In this document: positions 11,453 to 24,000 of the stretch, piece by piece
How the letters are laid out: the number at the start of each line of letters is the position of its first letter
Position numbering within the stretch: the first letter of the stretch is position 1
Assembly: GCA_001632425.1 (NCBI GenBank)
Contig: KV425566.1
Span: 372,001-436,000, forward strand
Reading direction: 5' to 3'
DNA length: 64,000 bases
DNA from: Neolentinus lepideus HHB14362 ss-1
Taxonomy: Eukaryota; Basidiomycota; Agaricomycetes; Gloeophyllales; Gloeophyllaceae
Program-made: the position numbers and the translations under genes
The notes under the pieces: generated by a model
Told to the model about the DNA's origin: nothing
What the model saw: the letters and a program-made list of their open reading frames with translations, nothing else
The model's database searches: none

Positions 11453-14400
11453 ATGTCTGAGTATAGCTCAGCCCCACCATCTCGTCCGACTTCACCACTA
11501 CCTCTACCCGAGAGTCAAGCTACTCCTAGAACGTACAGGTTTCACTGGGATCCTGCATCCCGTAAACCCGGCCCTGGAAGTGTTTCCGAGACCACAGAAG
11601 GTCGAGGAGGCGATTACTTTGCTTCCGGTGCAACCGTTCGTCTAGAGGGCTTACTGAATGCATCTACGACCTCGCTAGCGCTAGGTGCCATTCCCCCAGA
11701 ATGGAGCAGTTCGAAGCATGGATTTAATGGTACGCACGTAGTGTCTTCCAGCTCTTCAGTCCAGTGTTCACCGATTATGATCTGTTCTGCGTTATGTCTG
11801 TAAAGCTATCTCGACTGTTCTGAATAACCCTCATAAGCAGGGAGCCCCGCCGAAAGCGCACTCAAGACTCCCAGCAGTCCAGCCAGTGAACCTCCTTCAA
11901 CCGCGGCGCAAGGATTTCGATCACTATCTGAAAGGCATATCGGGAGAATGGGAGAGGTTGGAGCGCAACGCGAGGCTCAAGGGGGAAGTGGAGGCATACA
12001 GTAGTCAAGGTGATGTACACAGGACTCCCAGAACGCCTTACGGTGCACCGTCCGCAGCTTCGTTACCTCCTTTGGACACCGTACCGTCTGTCTTTTTCGA
12101 ATCATCCTTTGACTTGGGGGATCCCAAGACATTCGCGTTGGTCACCGAGCAGGATTCTGCATCTATTGATGGCGCGGACTTTTCTGATTCCAGCGCATTG
12201 TCCCATACTCTACCGCTCCTAGACAAATTCTCGCATTACACCGATATCCTTGAGGTCCACCTTGCTCACGAGATATCTCTGCGGTCTACGTCCTTTTTTG
12301 CTGCCCTTTCTAATCTTCAAGATCTCCAGACCGAGTCATCTACATGTTTGTCGCGAATCTCGGAACTTCGTGGTCTTCTTAAAGAGGTCGACGAAGGGAC
12401 CGCAAAAAAGGGTGCCGAGGGGGTACAGGCAGAAATGAAGAAGATTAACCTCGGTGTAGTGAAAGAGGGGGTAAAGAGAGTTGATGAAGTCTGGGATACG
12501 TTAGCGATTGCCCGAGGTCTAGTGGATGCCGGTCAATGGCAGGATGCTCTCAACATCATTGAGGGTTTGGAAGGATTATGGGAGGCAGAGCCCCCACCAT
12601 CACCTTCGTCCAAATCCTTGCCGTCTTTCCCCCACGAAAACGGTCGTTTATCTCCTCTTCCACCAATACCGGAGTCTGACGATCCCTCAAGACTAAACTC
12701 ACCATCGCAATCCGCTTCCCGCTCCGGCCGACCACATAATGTCGCATCTACTTTCCCCCTATCTGCCATCCACGCCTTTTCCGCCCTTCCTGATCACTTG
12801 CGAGAGTTAATACTGCAAATAGCTGTGTCTCTCAGCTCTGAAGTGGTTACTGTGCTGCGTCTGGACCTTCTTGCTCGTACCGACTCGAAACCGAATGGTC
12901 ACGCTCAATCCTCTGACTATGAAATTGACCTGGCTCTAAGGGATCGACTACGACCTCTGCTAAGCGGCTTAGCCCGGGCACGTCATCGAGATACCGAAAA
13001 TGGCAAAGGAGGTGTGGATGCGGTTATACAATCATGGCGAGACGTCGTCTTGGTCGAGGTTCGAGGAGTTGTCAAACGGGTAAGCTCCAATGTACACCTT
13101 CCGCTCTCCGATTCTGACTAAATATGGTCTCACCTCATAGCAATTACCATCAGGTATTGATTTTGACGATAGTGATGCACAGCGATCTGCCCTCGATACG
13201 CATTTCAAATCGCTCGGTCAGGCTGAGTTTATGAGCTGGATACGGGCGATGTACGAGAGCCTTCTCAATTACATCAAGGGTCTCAAAGCGCAGAATAGTC
13301 TTCTCATTGAAGTTCTAGAGGGTTTGCAGTGAGTGGTTTTGGTCTCGCGTGTGGAGGCGTCTCAGTGAAATTTGACACGATTTGGCCTAGACCCCAAGCA
13401 TCATCTTTTACTCCACCACGCGCATTCCCAGTGTCCTTAGACGCCGTACAGTCGTCGCTCTCTGATCTTCTCATCACAGCAGCCGAGACCGCAAATATTC
13501 TATGTGCCCAAATCCTGAACGCTCGCGCGGAAGCACATAGTAGCCTGAGTCTCCAGGACTTCTGCGATGTCTTCCAACTTAGCTGGGACTTTGTCGTCAA
13601 TTGTGAGATCGCATGCCAACGGATGATCGTGAGTCTCCGGGGCGCAGCGGTCAGCCAGGCGAAGGCTTTCCTGCAGGTATTCCACCAGACGCGACTGACG
13701 CAGTCGGCGAAGCTGGTGGAGGACGAACAATGGAGCCCTGCGGAGGTAGTGCCTGCGATGCAGAGCATAACGGACATATTGGTCGACTGTGCTGTCAGAG
13801 ATCCTCCACAATTGCAGCTCAAGCACCAGGATAATTCGCTTTCAGTTCCTTCGCCATCTCCATCTGCGAGCAATGTTCCTACGTCGCCGATGTCGCCAAG
13901 CCCCTCGAATGGTACGCATGGTGCTAAGCATCTGAAAGTTGAAGACCGGTCCTACTTTGCTGTGCCGGCGACTCTGCAAACTCTCAGCCTTCTCATCGAC
14001 TACCTCAAGCTGATCACCAACATGTCAATGCTCACCCCCGACGCTATGAGTCGTGTCATTGAGTTTCTGAAGGCCTTTAACTCGCGTACGTGCCAGGTCG
14101 TGCTCGGGGCTGGCGCGATGCGGAGTGCCGGCTTAAAGAACATCACCGCGAAGCACCTGGGTGAGTAAAGTGTTCCCTTCTTCGTGACGCCTTGGTTTTG
14201 ATTTTTCGAAGTTGCTGATATACTACCGACGGGCAGCGCTGGCGTCGCAATCGTTGTCAATTATGATCGCATTGATTCCTTACGTGCGGGAGACCTTCAG
14301 GCGGCACTTGAGTTCAAAGCAGGCGGTCATGCTGGTTGAGTTTGACAAGCTGAAGCGGGTGCGTACGCGCGTGACCAATCTGATCGCAGAAATTAAACAC

Positions 14401-15290
14401 GCATTTTTCCCAGGATTACCAAGAACACCAGAATGAGATCCACGCGAAATTGATTGCGATCATGGGTGAACGATTGCATGCCCATATCCGCACCTTGCAG
14501 GCATGTGCTAGGTTCTAGAAAGCCAGGTGCTTGCTGACCGAAGTGAAACAGACAGTTGATTGGAATGCATCCAAATCTGCATCGGGGGTCAATAATTACA
14601 TGGAACTGCTTGTCAAAGAGACAGTTACGCTGCACAAGGTGCTATCGCGCTACATGCCTACTCCGGTAGTGGAGGTCAGTCGTTGTTCCACTGGGCTGGC
14701 GTCTCTTCGAGAACCCTAGAAACTAGTGCTGACCAGCGCTTCACTATAACAGTACGTGATGACGCAGGTATTCGCAGCTATCAATCATCGGCTGTCTGAA
14801 GAGTACCAGAAGATTGAGCTTCCATCGCAGGAGGCGAAAGATAGGTACGGCGTGTTATCGGCCCTTAGTCGCCGGAGTAACACCTCACGCTTCACTCGGT
14901 AGGTTACTGGCAGACGCCAAATACCTCCATGAGAGGCTGTCGGCCCTCAAAAACGTCGGCGTACCCAGCAATATGCTGGAGACGATCGTCCTGGAAAAAT
15001 CTGTCGCGCGCAGAGCGGATGCCTCTCCGGCTTCAGGTATCCTTGCTGGGACTACTGCGAACCAAAGAATCAAGAATATGCTCGCGTCCCGAGATGTCAA
15101 GTCGTCAGAAAAGGAGAAGCCTCTCCCGTCACCGTCACCTACGCCTGCGCTCGGACCGACGAAGAGTGTGGTAGATGAAGTGCCTCCGCCACCCGAGAAG
15201 GCCGGGTTCAGAGAGATCCCAGACGCACCCAGTCCTAATGGGGCGCTCTCACCTGCGCCTCCGACAGAGCAACAAAGTCCGGAGCAGTGA
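11453..15290 (+). CDS. VPS54: Vps54, GARP tethering-complex subunit
   Basis: Vps54 is a subunit of the Golgi-associated retrograde protein complex, which tethers endosome-derived vesicles at the trans-Golgi. The start is MSEYSSAPPSRP at 11453. The first intron (11730 to about 11804) joins FN to AISTVLNNPHKQGAPPK, the conserved N-terminal Vps54 block. A Vps51/exocyst-type helical region follows (EVHLAHEISLRSTSFFAAL and a coiled segment around 12340-12500). Ser/Pro-rich spacers lie near 12590-12720 and 13850-13910. The C-terminal Vps54 domain is split by small introns between 13330 and 14900, with blocks ARRADASPASG, IKNMLASRDV and a Pro-rich tail to TGA 15290. The length of about 1000 residues fits the family. 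The exact borders of the exons between 14340 and 14900 are uncertain. Confidence 0.87.
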
Positions 15291-16592
15291 GCATCATGAT
15301 GCCCGAGCTTGCGTTGCCAGAGACCGCTGCGTGCGGCACGCACGTCTAACCTGACAGCGGCCTCTGGTACTCTGCTTGGCCGCGTGTATCCTGACGTGAA
15401 ATCCTGCACTGTCAGTGGTCCGTGTCGTACCCAAATAAGGGTGGGTGCCAGTGGGCCACCGGATCGGCGCTAAATACGATATGCTCGATGTATTGCACTT
15501 TTCGAAGGTTTTTTCTTAACGGAGGAGATATTTATAGTCGACAGGAACGATGTTTCCCATCCCGATTCGGGGGTGGAATTCGAATATGTGGATGCATGTA
15601 CATGCTTTTTGTGAAAAGTTGCCGGCAGAGAAGTGGTAGCTTGATATCTGCATGCAGGACACACTTCACAGAAGATGATTGCCGTTTGGGGCAGCTATAC
15701 TCTAAGTAGGATACTTGCATTAATGCCCGCTCATTGTCTGGATGGATGGCAATTAAGGCATTGTGGGCCGGATATGGCGGACTGCACAGCAACGATGATC
15801 TCTATATCGTCCGTGGCTTCTTCACATTCCTTGCAGTGCAGGAAGTGCCCCTTTTTACATGCGCTCATCGACATCATCTTGGACTCTGACTCAGCAGAAA
15901 AGTTCCATGGCGTTCTTACTTACTTCATCGCAGTTTATAAACAGGATCAAATCTTCAATTTTTCGGATACGAGGGTGGAGAGTGTGTGGGCGTTGTGGAG
16001 CGCGGTAGCAACACAGAGTTCGTCTCAAATGTGACGTGCGTTGCTTGATGAGCGCGATATTCTGGTCGCGAGTGTACTAGTGACGCTTGATGCACGTCAA
16101 CCAACTAGGCATCCCGATGGGTTACTGTACGAATTTTCCGATTGATGCGACTATAGTCTCAGCGTACATCGGGCACGAAATCTTTGGTCCGCATGGCGTC
16201 ATGCCCCGCCTCCCGCCTTTATCCCTGTTCCGCCGTGGCGAGATATTTGCAAGTCTAGTAAAGTCCTTGAATGCTTCGGACGGTTGAACTGGTTACGAGG
16301 GCTCGCCACTGAGTTAGAGATGTGTCCAGCAACTCAGTGAACGGTCTAGATCCCTCGCGCTTGCCCAGGCATCGGCGCTGAGAGGCGTCGGTGATCCGTA
16401 CATGATAAATTATCTGGGGTGTCGCACAACTTGCAAATCCAGTGCGGTGACAGAGCACTGCGTGACTAAGCATTGCGAAAGAGGGGAGACTGATGATGAC
16501 TATGGTGCCACGGTCCAATCCGAACAACAAAACGTGACACGCGATCAAAGTTGTAGACCCATGTTTCCATTCCCCTGGGAATGATGTTATTA
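15291..16592. other. Gene-poor stretch between VPS54 and fold-back element
   Basis: Only short open frames without family resemblance or clean splice structure are present on either strand. The first 200 bp are likely the VPS54 3' region. Nothing else could be supported. Confidence 0.4.
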
Positions 16593-16775
16593 CACTGCGG
16601 GAGTCTCACTCTTTGAGGACCTGCGAAATGTTGATCAAAATGGATATCCCATATAATTACTTTGGCAAACCATTCTGTCAAAGAGAAAAGTATATACTAA
16701 GGGAATAGTCAACAGATTGGACGAAATATTATCCATTTTATTACCTTCAAGATCGCTTGAATATCTATAGTTAAA
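16593..16775 (+). repeat. Left terminal inverted repeat of fold-back element
   Basis: The outer 87 nt are strongly conserved with the right arm. The inner part, including the TTACCTTCAAGAT block near 16741, is more diverged. Confidence 0.8.
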
Positions 16776-17184
16776 CATCGAGCAAAATTGATAGCAAAAT
16801 ATTTTCTCTGAGAAACACTTTTGTAAGCGAGTTTGTTTTAAATCTTGACCGACTCTTAAATGGTAAATAATTATATATATTACCATAAGGGCTATTTAGG
16901 GGTCATATTATGTAATACCATATATTACCTTTTGACGGTATAAAAAAGTATATAAAAAAGTATATATTTGGGACTGAGTCAGAATGTATTGCCCGGTGAT
17001 CGCCCGGTGATTGCCCAGTGGCCACCCACAGAGCACCCGGTGATCGCCCACAGAGCGCCCACAGCTGCGCCATAAGTGCCCACTAATTACATGATGCCCA
17101 ATACTTGCCAAGGTAGTGGTTAGTTGTACATATTCATCATTATCTATTACTCCATAGCGTAGTTGTCATGGGCATAGCTCTTGT

Positions 17185-17270
17185 GGGTGGTCAGTGGGCA
17201 ATCACTGGGTGGTCAACGGGCAGTCACTGGGCAGTCAACGGGCAATCACTGGGCGGTCAATGGGTAATAC
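17185..17270 (+). repeat. Degenerate ~22-bp tandem repeat in right half of fold-back element
   Basis: About four units alternate GGGCRGTCAAC and GGGCAATCACT. A matching inverted array of GCCCRGTGAT-type units lies in the left half at about 16989-17090, so the arrays can pair in the hairpin. Confidence 0.75.
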
Positions 17271-17489
17271 ATTTTGACGGAGTCAGGAATATATATTTTC
17301 CAACTCACTTTTGGGTGACACCAAAATGTGAAATAATATATTATATAATAATGTAATTAAAAAGGCTGAACATTATTAAAAGTATGGATAGCCACTTAGG
17401 TGGCTACCCAAACCTGAAATATATCCATTCCATAAATGGATTTTGAAAGTAAATCTTTTGTTACTTCTTTTCCATTCTGTTTATATTTA

Positions 17490-17662
17490 ATCATTGTGGT
17501 CATCTTGAAGGTAATGCTGTGGATAATATTTTGTCCAGTCTACTGAGCATTCTCTAAATATTTAAGTTTTCTCATGACAGAATATTTTGCGAAAGTAATT
17601 ATATGGGATATCCATTTTGATCAACAGTTTGCAGGTCCTCAAAGAGTGGGACTCCCGCAGTA
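17490..17662 (-). repeat. Right terminal inverted repeat of fold-back element
   Basis: This is the reverse complement of the left arm. It ends ACTCCCGCAGTA at 17662, followed by TTA. Confidence 0.8.
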
Positions 17663-19009
17663 TTAGGGAAGATGCGCAGCTGACGGTCACAGGCTGGGAA
17701 AAAGGGGCCACAATGTGCCACATGAAAGATCTAGGAAAGAGCAGCGTGACCATGGTAACACGGTTATAACTGCTGATCCAAGCGGTTGGCGGTCACCTGA
17801 GAATGACGCAGCGTGTCGAGCACGGATACTAGAGTCGGATGCTGCCACGGATACGACGGGGCAAAATAAAGATTCCCAGCGCAGCGTCATTGCAGTCGAA
17901 CGTGGGCTATAGCAACCACAAGGAGGTGTGTTACAGACAGAGCCGTGGCCTGTGACCGTGACAAAATCCGCTTCGCCACCACCGGCAAACACTCGATGAC
18001 CTTCTTTGACCTTCACGAAGCCTGCGCAGGTCTTTCTTTCTGGCAATTGGAAACGCTTCTCTTTAGCGTTGAGGGTCCTCGGACCAGATTGCCGAATCAT
18101 AGAACACCGGCAGGTGATCTCAAATGGCGCAACCCGAGGCAGTGGTCCTTCACACCCACAGTATAGGACGACCGCATTGGATCAGTTCCTCGGAGCGCTC
18201 CGAGCACAATGGGACTCTTGGACTCATATAACTGCCCACGCCGTGACCAGAATTCCATTAGCAGAATGGCAGGAACAGTGGCCGGTCGACCGGTGGCGCG
18301 ATGTTGCTCGGAGACGACGTGACATTCTGTGATACGCACCATGTTCGCGTGTAGGAAGTCACAAAGCCAAATAATAGATCTGCGTTAAATGAAAGATCGG
18401 ACACGTTCTATGGGGGCACAAATGCGAAATATAGAGAACGGATGTCGCGAGTTTCTGGCGTCTAGAAATGTCTTACAGAGCGGTCATCTGATCGCGTCGG
18501 GATGGCCAGAAAGAGAGTCCACGGGTGTTTTGGTCTGCTCAATGAACGTGATGTACGAACGTGACGAGACTCGATGCTAGCGACGTTCATGAAGCCGTGC
18601 CGAACAGATAGGGAGACGAAAGAACATTTCTTATCCGCCGGCTTTGCACGTTTACGGAGGTAAAATCTGGTTAAACGATGGGAATGGAGAGCCTGGGCAC
18701 GACTGGACGACGTTTGTCCACAGAACAATGGCGGCAACGTGCGTACCTCAACAGTTTTCTTGTGACTGGGCAGTCAATCTAGATCAGGTGCACGGGGTCC
18801 GGAAAGAAGCTGTGACAGGCATCACTGTCACATTGAGTCATGCACGCTCATGCGTCACACTCTTCACCTCAGGCGGCAGTATAAAGCCTGCCTTCTATCG
18901 CTGGCTTGTCCACAATACCTCCGTCCCACGAACTGCCCGCATTATAACACTTCCCCCTCGCTTGTGCTGCCTGGCCTCTCCGGCTAATAACCATTACATA
19001 CTTGCCCGC
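17663..19009. other. Intergenic, no supported gene
   Basis: Several overlapping open frames of 60-140 codons occur on both strands, but none shows family motifs or a consistent exon structure. The last 200 bp are the upstream region of the Ecl1-like gene, with a TATAAA-like site near 18880. Confidence 0.4.
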
Positions 19010-20376
19010 ATGTTTGAAGAAATTTGCCTGTCATGCGGCAAGCCTGTGGAGGTCGACGGGTAAGATTTTCGTATGTTTGTTCGAGCTTCGGAACTATTTG
19101 CTGAGAATCTCTTTAAAGGCGAGCATACTGCTCTGACGAATGCGAGAGCCTTGACGCTACCTCTCCATCCATTTCGTCGGCGAGCAGCGCATATCCATCC
19201 CCTCATCTTCCATATAGTATGACCGGACCAGCCTCCGACGTTCCGGCTTTAATTCCTAGCGCGCTAGGAGGAGCGCTCGCTTCCCGGGGCGCTGGCAACC
19301 GGCACTCTTTCACCTCCGTTTCCTCCAATTGGTCCTCTTTGGCTCTTACGGACGAAGAGGATGATTTCAGTCTGGTGTATGGGGTCGATGAGGACTATAC
19401 CTACCTCGCTGACGTTCCCATGGACCCCATGGACGGCACCACCACCAAAAGCTCCGCTGCTTCCTCCCTCCCACTCATGGGCCTCACCAAGTCTATGCCT
19501 TCTTCGGCTCTCGCCTACGCTCGTCGGCCGTCGACCACAAACAATCGCTCAACCGTCCCGCATCTTCACCGTCGAATCTCATCGTCCGGTTCGACGCCAA
19601 TCTCCGAGCCCGTTGGCATTGCCACGAGCGCTCCCACCCCCGCACTGTACCCTTCAGATGACGATTTATTCTATTCCGACTCACCAGCCAGGCAGCCTCG
19701 CAACGGCAGACGTTCGCAAAAGCCGAAGGAGGAGAAGGAGGACCAGGAGGATGGGACAGCGAAGCCGAAGAACAAGCGCAATCGTGCGAGTCTTCCGTCG
19801 TACTTTGCTCTTTTGCAGACGGGATCGTCGCCTGCGGCCAAAAGTTCGGACGGGTCGTCCAGGTATTCTTGCTCTTCCATCCACACCCTCACTAGCCTCC
19901 GAGCAACCCCGCCTACCCCCACTTCTCGTCGACTTCCCAGCTCAGCCGTGTGGGCTGAAGGGGTGAACACTCGGGAACACTCCACAGCCAATGCAACACC
20001 TCGTCGCGGGCGTCGAAAGGAGCGAGTCTCCGAAGACGATAGCAGCGTCAGTCGCCGTAATACTCTATCTCGGTCGCCGTCCCGCGCTTCACGCTCCCGT
20101 CCTTCGCGAGAGAAGACTGTACTGGCCTTGGAGGTGCAGCAGGTTCAGGCCGCTGTCTCTTCAGAGTCTCGGGGGAGGGCAGCTTTGAGGCGGGAATACG
20201 TGTCGACGGTCGATGAGATGGCGAAGTTGTTTATAGGATGTGAGAGAGATGATTCGGAGGGCCGACGAGGACGCTTGCGACCGGATGAACTGAATTACAG
20301 TGCCAGGAATGAGCTCGCTCCTGGACTGGGAAGCGGTAGAAGCGGCCTGCGAGATCGTGAACGGGCGATGCGATGA
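19010..20376 (+). CDS. Ecl1-like zinc-binding protein (lifespan/stress regulator family)
   Basis: Two exons (19010-19059 and 19119-20376, 435 codons) give MFEEICLSCGKPVEVDG joined to RAYCSDECESLDATSPS. The resulting C-x2-C ... YC-x3-C cluster straddling the intron is the signature of small fungal Ecl1-type zinc proteins, which are linked to chronological lifespan and nutrient stress. The remaining 390 residues are low-complexity Ser/Pro/Arg sequence with an acidic patch (TDEEDDFSLVYG) and basic KPKNKRNR stretches that may act as nuclear signals. The phase at the single intron is exact. The Ecl1 assignment rests only on the N-terminal cluster. The large disordered tail is much longer than the yeast proteins, so function is inferred. 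Confidence 0.68.
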
Positions 20377-21066
20377 CTTTTGGCGGTCCCCTCATGATCG
20401 CCAACCCAAAAGCTGCTCTCACAACCAAAACCACGAACCCTACGACCTCTTGTTCATAGACGGCATGCATCGGAACCGACTCAGTCTTAATCAGCATTAT
20501 CATCGCATTCATATTTAATCACGCATCTCAGTCTCCTCGGCATATCATCATATTCGGCATAATCCCATCTCCAGCATTATATTTTTTGCAGCATCCGGCG
20601 TCGCCGTACTTGTGCTTGAAAAGGCGCAGACAAGTTTCGTAACGCAAAATTGGCCTTTCGGCCACGGACAATGAAAACGTATTGGAGTTCCACAGTTTCG
20701 TAGCCTTAGTGCCTTCGTTATCTTGTAGCATGGTATTCTCTCAATCGCTTGTCTGATATCGCATTTATTTCTCTTCATGTGCACCTTCAGCCATATGGCC
20801 AAATCATCACTTCTGTTCACTGCTCGATATTGATTCCCAACCATTCACGCCTTTCCTGCATTTCAAATTTCAACACTCGCCACGCATTACTCAAATTATA
20901 GCAGTATTAGTCAAAGTTCGTCCGCCTACATTCACAAGCTTATTATATGTCATGCAATAAAGAACTATGAATTGAACCGGGTTACCGATATCTGTTATGC
21001 GCATGTATCACTGAATCTGAACGACTTCTGTGAAGGGGATTTAAAGGCCCCTGATTGAAGTGCTGT
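20377..21066. other. Intergenic
   Basis: No coding region is supported. The AT-rich part near 20560-20960 may include the 3' region of the Ecl1-like gene and the promoter of the downstream WD40 gene. Confidence 0.35.
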
Positions 21067-24000
21067 ATGTTTGACAGTAAGGCTTCCATTTCTGCGGCAC
21101 TGCCTGGAATTACTGCAGGCACGCCTTGGAAGTTGGAAGAGCCTCGAGGCAGATGCAGGCCGTATATGGGGGTATCGTCACGCGAAGCGCACGTGGAGAA
21201 GCGACCGCATTCATCCGGTAAGCCATGAGCAGGGCACCCAACCCCCCTGCCCTGCAAGTTAACCGACGCTGCACCTTATTTCCTGATTATCTGTAGCGAG
21301 TGCTCTATGCTGACTCTTTCCCTCAACAAACGATTCCAACATTGATCCATCCAACCAAGACCGCAGCACGACAAGGGGCACCGTCCCGGACGCTTACAGG
21401 TTAACTACTCTCCTACAGGCCAACTGCCCGGGCGGAATACTGGAACACGACCAGGCGCACGAGGAGAGGGCGACTGACAGTGCTGCACCTGCCTTCTCTG
21501 TCCCGTCGGATTTCGATTCCACTAGAGGGATACGTGCCGAGGCTAGTCTCGTCCCAGCCACGCGTACGAGGGCTGAACTTGAGGAGGAAGACGCAAGCGT
21601 TGAGGCTCTAGTAGCGCTTCTCCCCGATTCGCAGGGTACGTCTGCTCTGTCCGCCTGTGATGACACGCTGACATACCTATGGCGTTCACGTAATCCCAGA
21701 GGAGGAACCTGCTCGGAAGCGACAAAGGATCAATAGCTATAGCTCAGCGCGAACCGACACATCTACTTCAACTTCCCTTACTGCCATCGACCGTAGCCTA
21801 CAGATGCCATCTTCTGACGACCGTATACCAAAGCACAGTACTGACAGCGTATCCATGAGGCAGGGTGACGCGGACGGCTACGGACATCTTTCCATAATCG
21901 AGTCCATGCCAGAAGCGGGGCCGTCATCTATAGCACTGAATATAGCTTCACCGAAGTCGGCAGTGACCAATGGCTTCAGCCCAGCGACGAACGGCCATAC
22001 GAATGGATCGTTGAGTCCAACGAATGGTGTAGGTGCAGCGCCGTGGAAGTTACTGTCGATGAATGGCAAGAGTGCTTCCCCAGCTCTTGCGCGCGTTAAC
22101 CTTCCTGGAAGCACCCTGTACGAGGACTCGTTTGTGGATCGGGAGGAGTTTGTCAGATTGGTCATACAGTCTCTGCGAGATGTAGGCTACATGTGCGTTG
22201 ACTTATTCGGGCGTACGTCCCGTCCACTGACAATGTATCACAGCGAATCTGCTTCCACTTTGGAAGCAGAGTCGGGGTATACGATGGAAACACCCGAAGT
22301 ATCCGATTTCCGACAATACATACTGGAAGCGCAATGGGACGAGGCAGAGCGAGCCTTGGTGCAGTTGGGTGTGGCTGAAGATGAAGGGTTGTGGGTATGT
22401 TTTGTTCCTACGCTAGTACACTTTGAGGTGCTTGCGGTGGCTAATAGCTCTCATTGCCAGGAGGCTAAATTCTTAATTAGCCAGCAGAAGTACCTCGAGT
22501 TTCTGGAAGCCGAGAACACGAGTGCGGCACTTCAGGTCTTGAGGAATGAGCTGGCGCCTTCACATGTTGATTCGGATCAGTTACATTCGCTATCAAGGTA
22601 CGACGGCGGATGTTGATCTATGGATATCCTCAATTCACACTTTTCTTGTTTCCAGCCTTATGATGTGCACGGACGCTGCAGATCTACGGCAACGGGCTGG
22701 CTGGGACGGTGCCTCTGGCTCGTCCAGACGCCGATTATTGACCAACCTTCAACGTGCGTCTATTTGCGCGCTTATATCCTTACTCTGGTACTCAGCGCTA
22801 TACTTCCTTATATAGGTTATATCCCCTCATCACTAATGATCCCTCCACGACGTTTATCAACACTGCTTTCACAAGCTGTCCTCTACCAACGATCACATTG
22901 TCTATACCACAACGTTCCCCTCTCCCTTACTTCACCCAATCCACGGTCACACTTCTCATTATATACGGACCACCACTGCGATCGAGAGAAACATTTCCCG
23001 AAGGCGACGACGGCGATCTTGGAGGGGCACGTAGATGAGGTCTGGGCGGTGGAATGGAGTCATTGTGGGACGCGGCTGGCGACGGCGGGGAAAGACAAGT
23101 GTGCGTTAATATGGAGAATTGGGGTGCGTGAGCTTTTACATCTCATTTTCCTTGCTCCCGAGCCATATGTGTGGTTTATGAGTGGCTCGCATGGATTATC
23201 TGCGAAGGGGGCGCTCATATATAGTTAGGCTCCACGAATGTGGCAGGCAAGGGCTGCGCAGTGCTGTCGATCGCTCTCTGTTTGGCTGCTTCGATGCCCT
23301 TTTCTGCAGCAGCTCCGATCGCTTTGTTCTTGTTTGTCACCTTACCCAAACTGACTTTTGTTATTTATTACTCTCTAGCCTGAGAAGGACCTATCGACGC
23401 GAACATACACTGTCGACTTCGTCCTAAGTGACCATCAAGATGCTATAGGGTACTTGGCATGGTCGTTGGACGACTCGATACTCCTTACGGCCTCCGATGA
23501 CTGCGTGCGGATGTGGAATACCAGTGTGAGTCGCACTAGCCAGACTAAGCGATTCTTGTGTCTGATACAGTAGCATGGTGAATAGTCAGGTATCTGCATA
23601 CGTGTGCTAAAGGAGCATACAGACACCGTCACTTCCCTTGCATGGCTACCAGATGGGTCCGGCTTCATCTCCGGTGGGCTGGACCGGAAGATAATCCTTT
23701 GGGTCTGTACCTGAGCTCCATTCAATTCGTACTTTATAGTGTTGAGGCTGATTGTCTCTGATACACAGGATGCTGATGGCAAGAGACGTGATACATGGGG
23801 CACAACCTCGATCCGAGTGACTGACCTCGCTGTTACCCCTGACTTCTCCCGTGTTGTTGCTGTTGGTATGCACTACCTGGCACCTTCGGCGGCAGGCTCA
23901 ACGACAGGGTCAGGTCGCAGCGAAAGCATCACGCCACCCACGGGAGGTGGCGGAGCGCGACCCAACAACACTGCGAGTCGAGAGTCAGAGAACCGGATGC

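Larger units (their letters stand above)
16593..17662. mobile_element. TTA-flanked fold-back (MITE-like) DNA transposon, 1070 bp
   Basis: The element is bounded by inverted termini. The outer 87 nt (16593-16679 and 17576-17662) match at roughly 90 percent, starting ACTGCGGGAGT and including the perfect core ATCAAAATGGATATCCCATA. The pairing continues more weakly inward for at least another 90 nt (for example TATTATCC and ATTACCTTCAAGAT on both arms), and the central GC-rich segments are also inverted copies of each other. TTA immediately flanks both ends (16590-16592 and 17663-17665), as for a 3-bp target duplication. No transposase is encoded. Most of the element is AT-rich, unlike its surroundings. 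A TTA duplication fits the PIF/Harbinger group, but that family assignment is inference. Confidence 0.85.

Noticed and set aside
15422..16287. Possible genes after VPS54
   Set aside because: The frames are short, lack conserved motifs and cannot be joined by convincing introns.
17687..18332. Several overlapping 80-137-codon frames on both strands
   Set aside because: They have no motifs, no consistent splicing and no recognisable family. They are likely chance frames in intergenic DNA.
20982..21257. Minus-strand 91-codon frame with gene-like composition
   Set aside because: It lies opposite the candidate first exon of GID7, lacks an identifiable family and has no supporting exons. The plus-strand interpretation is preferred.
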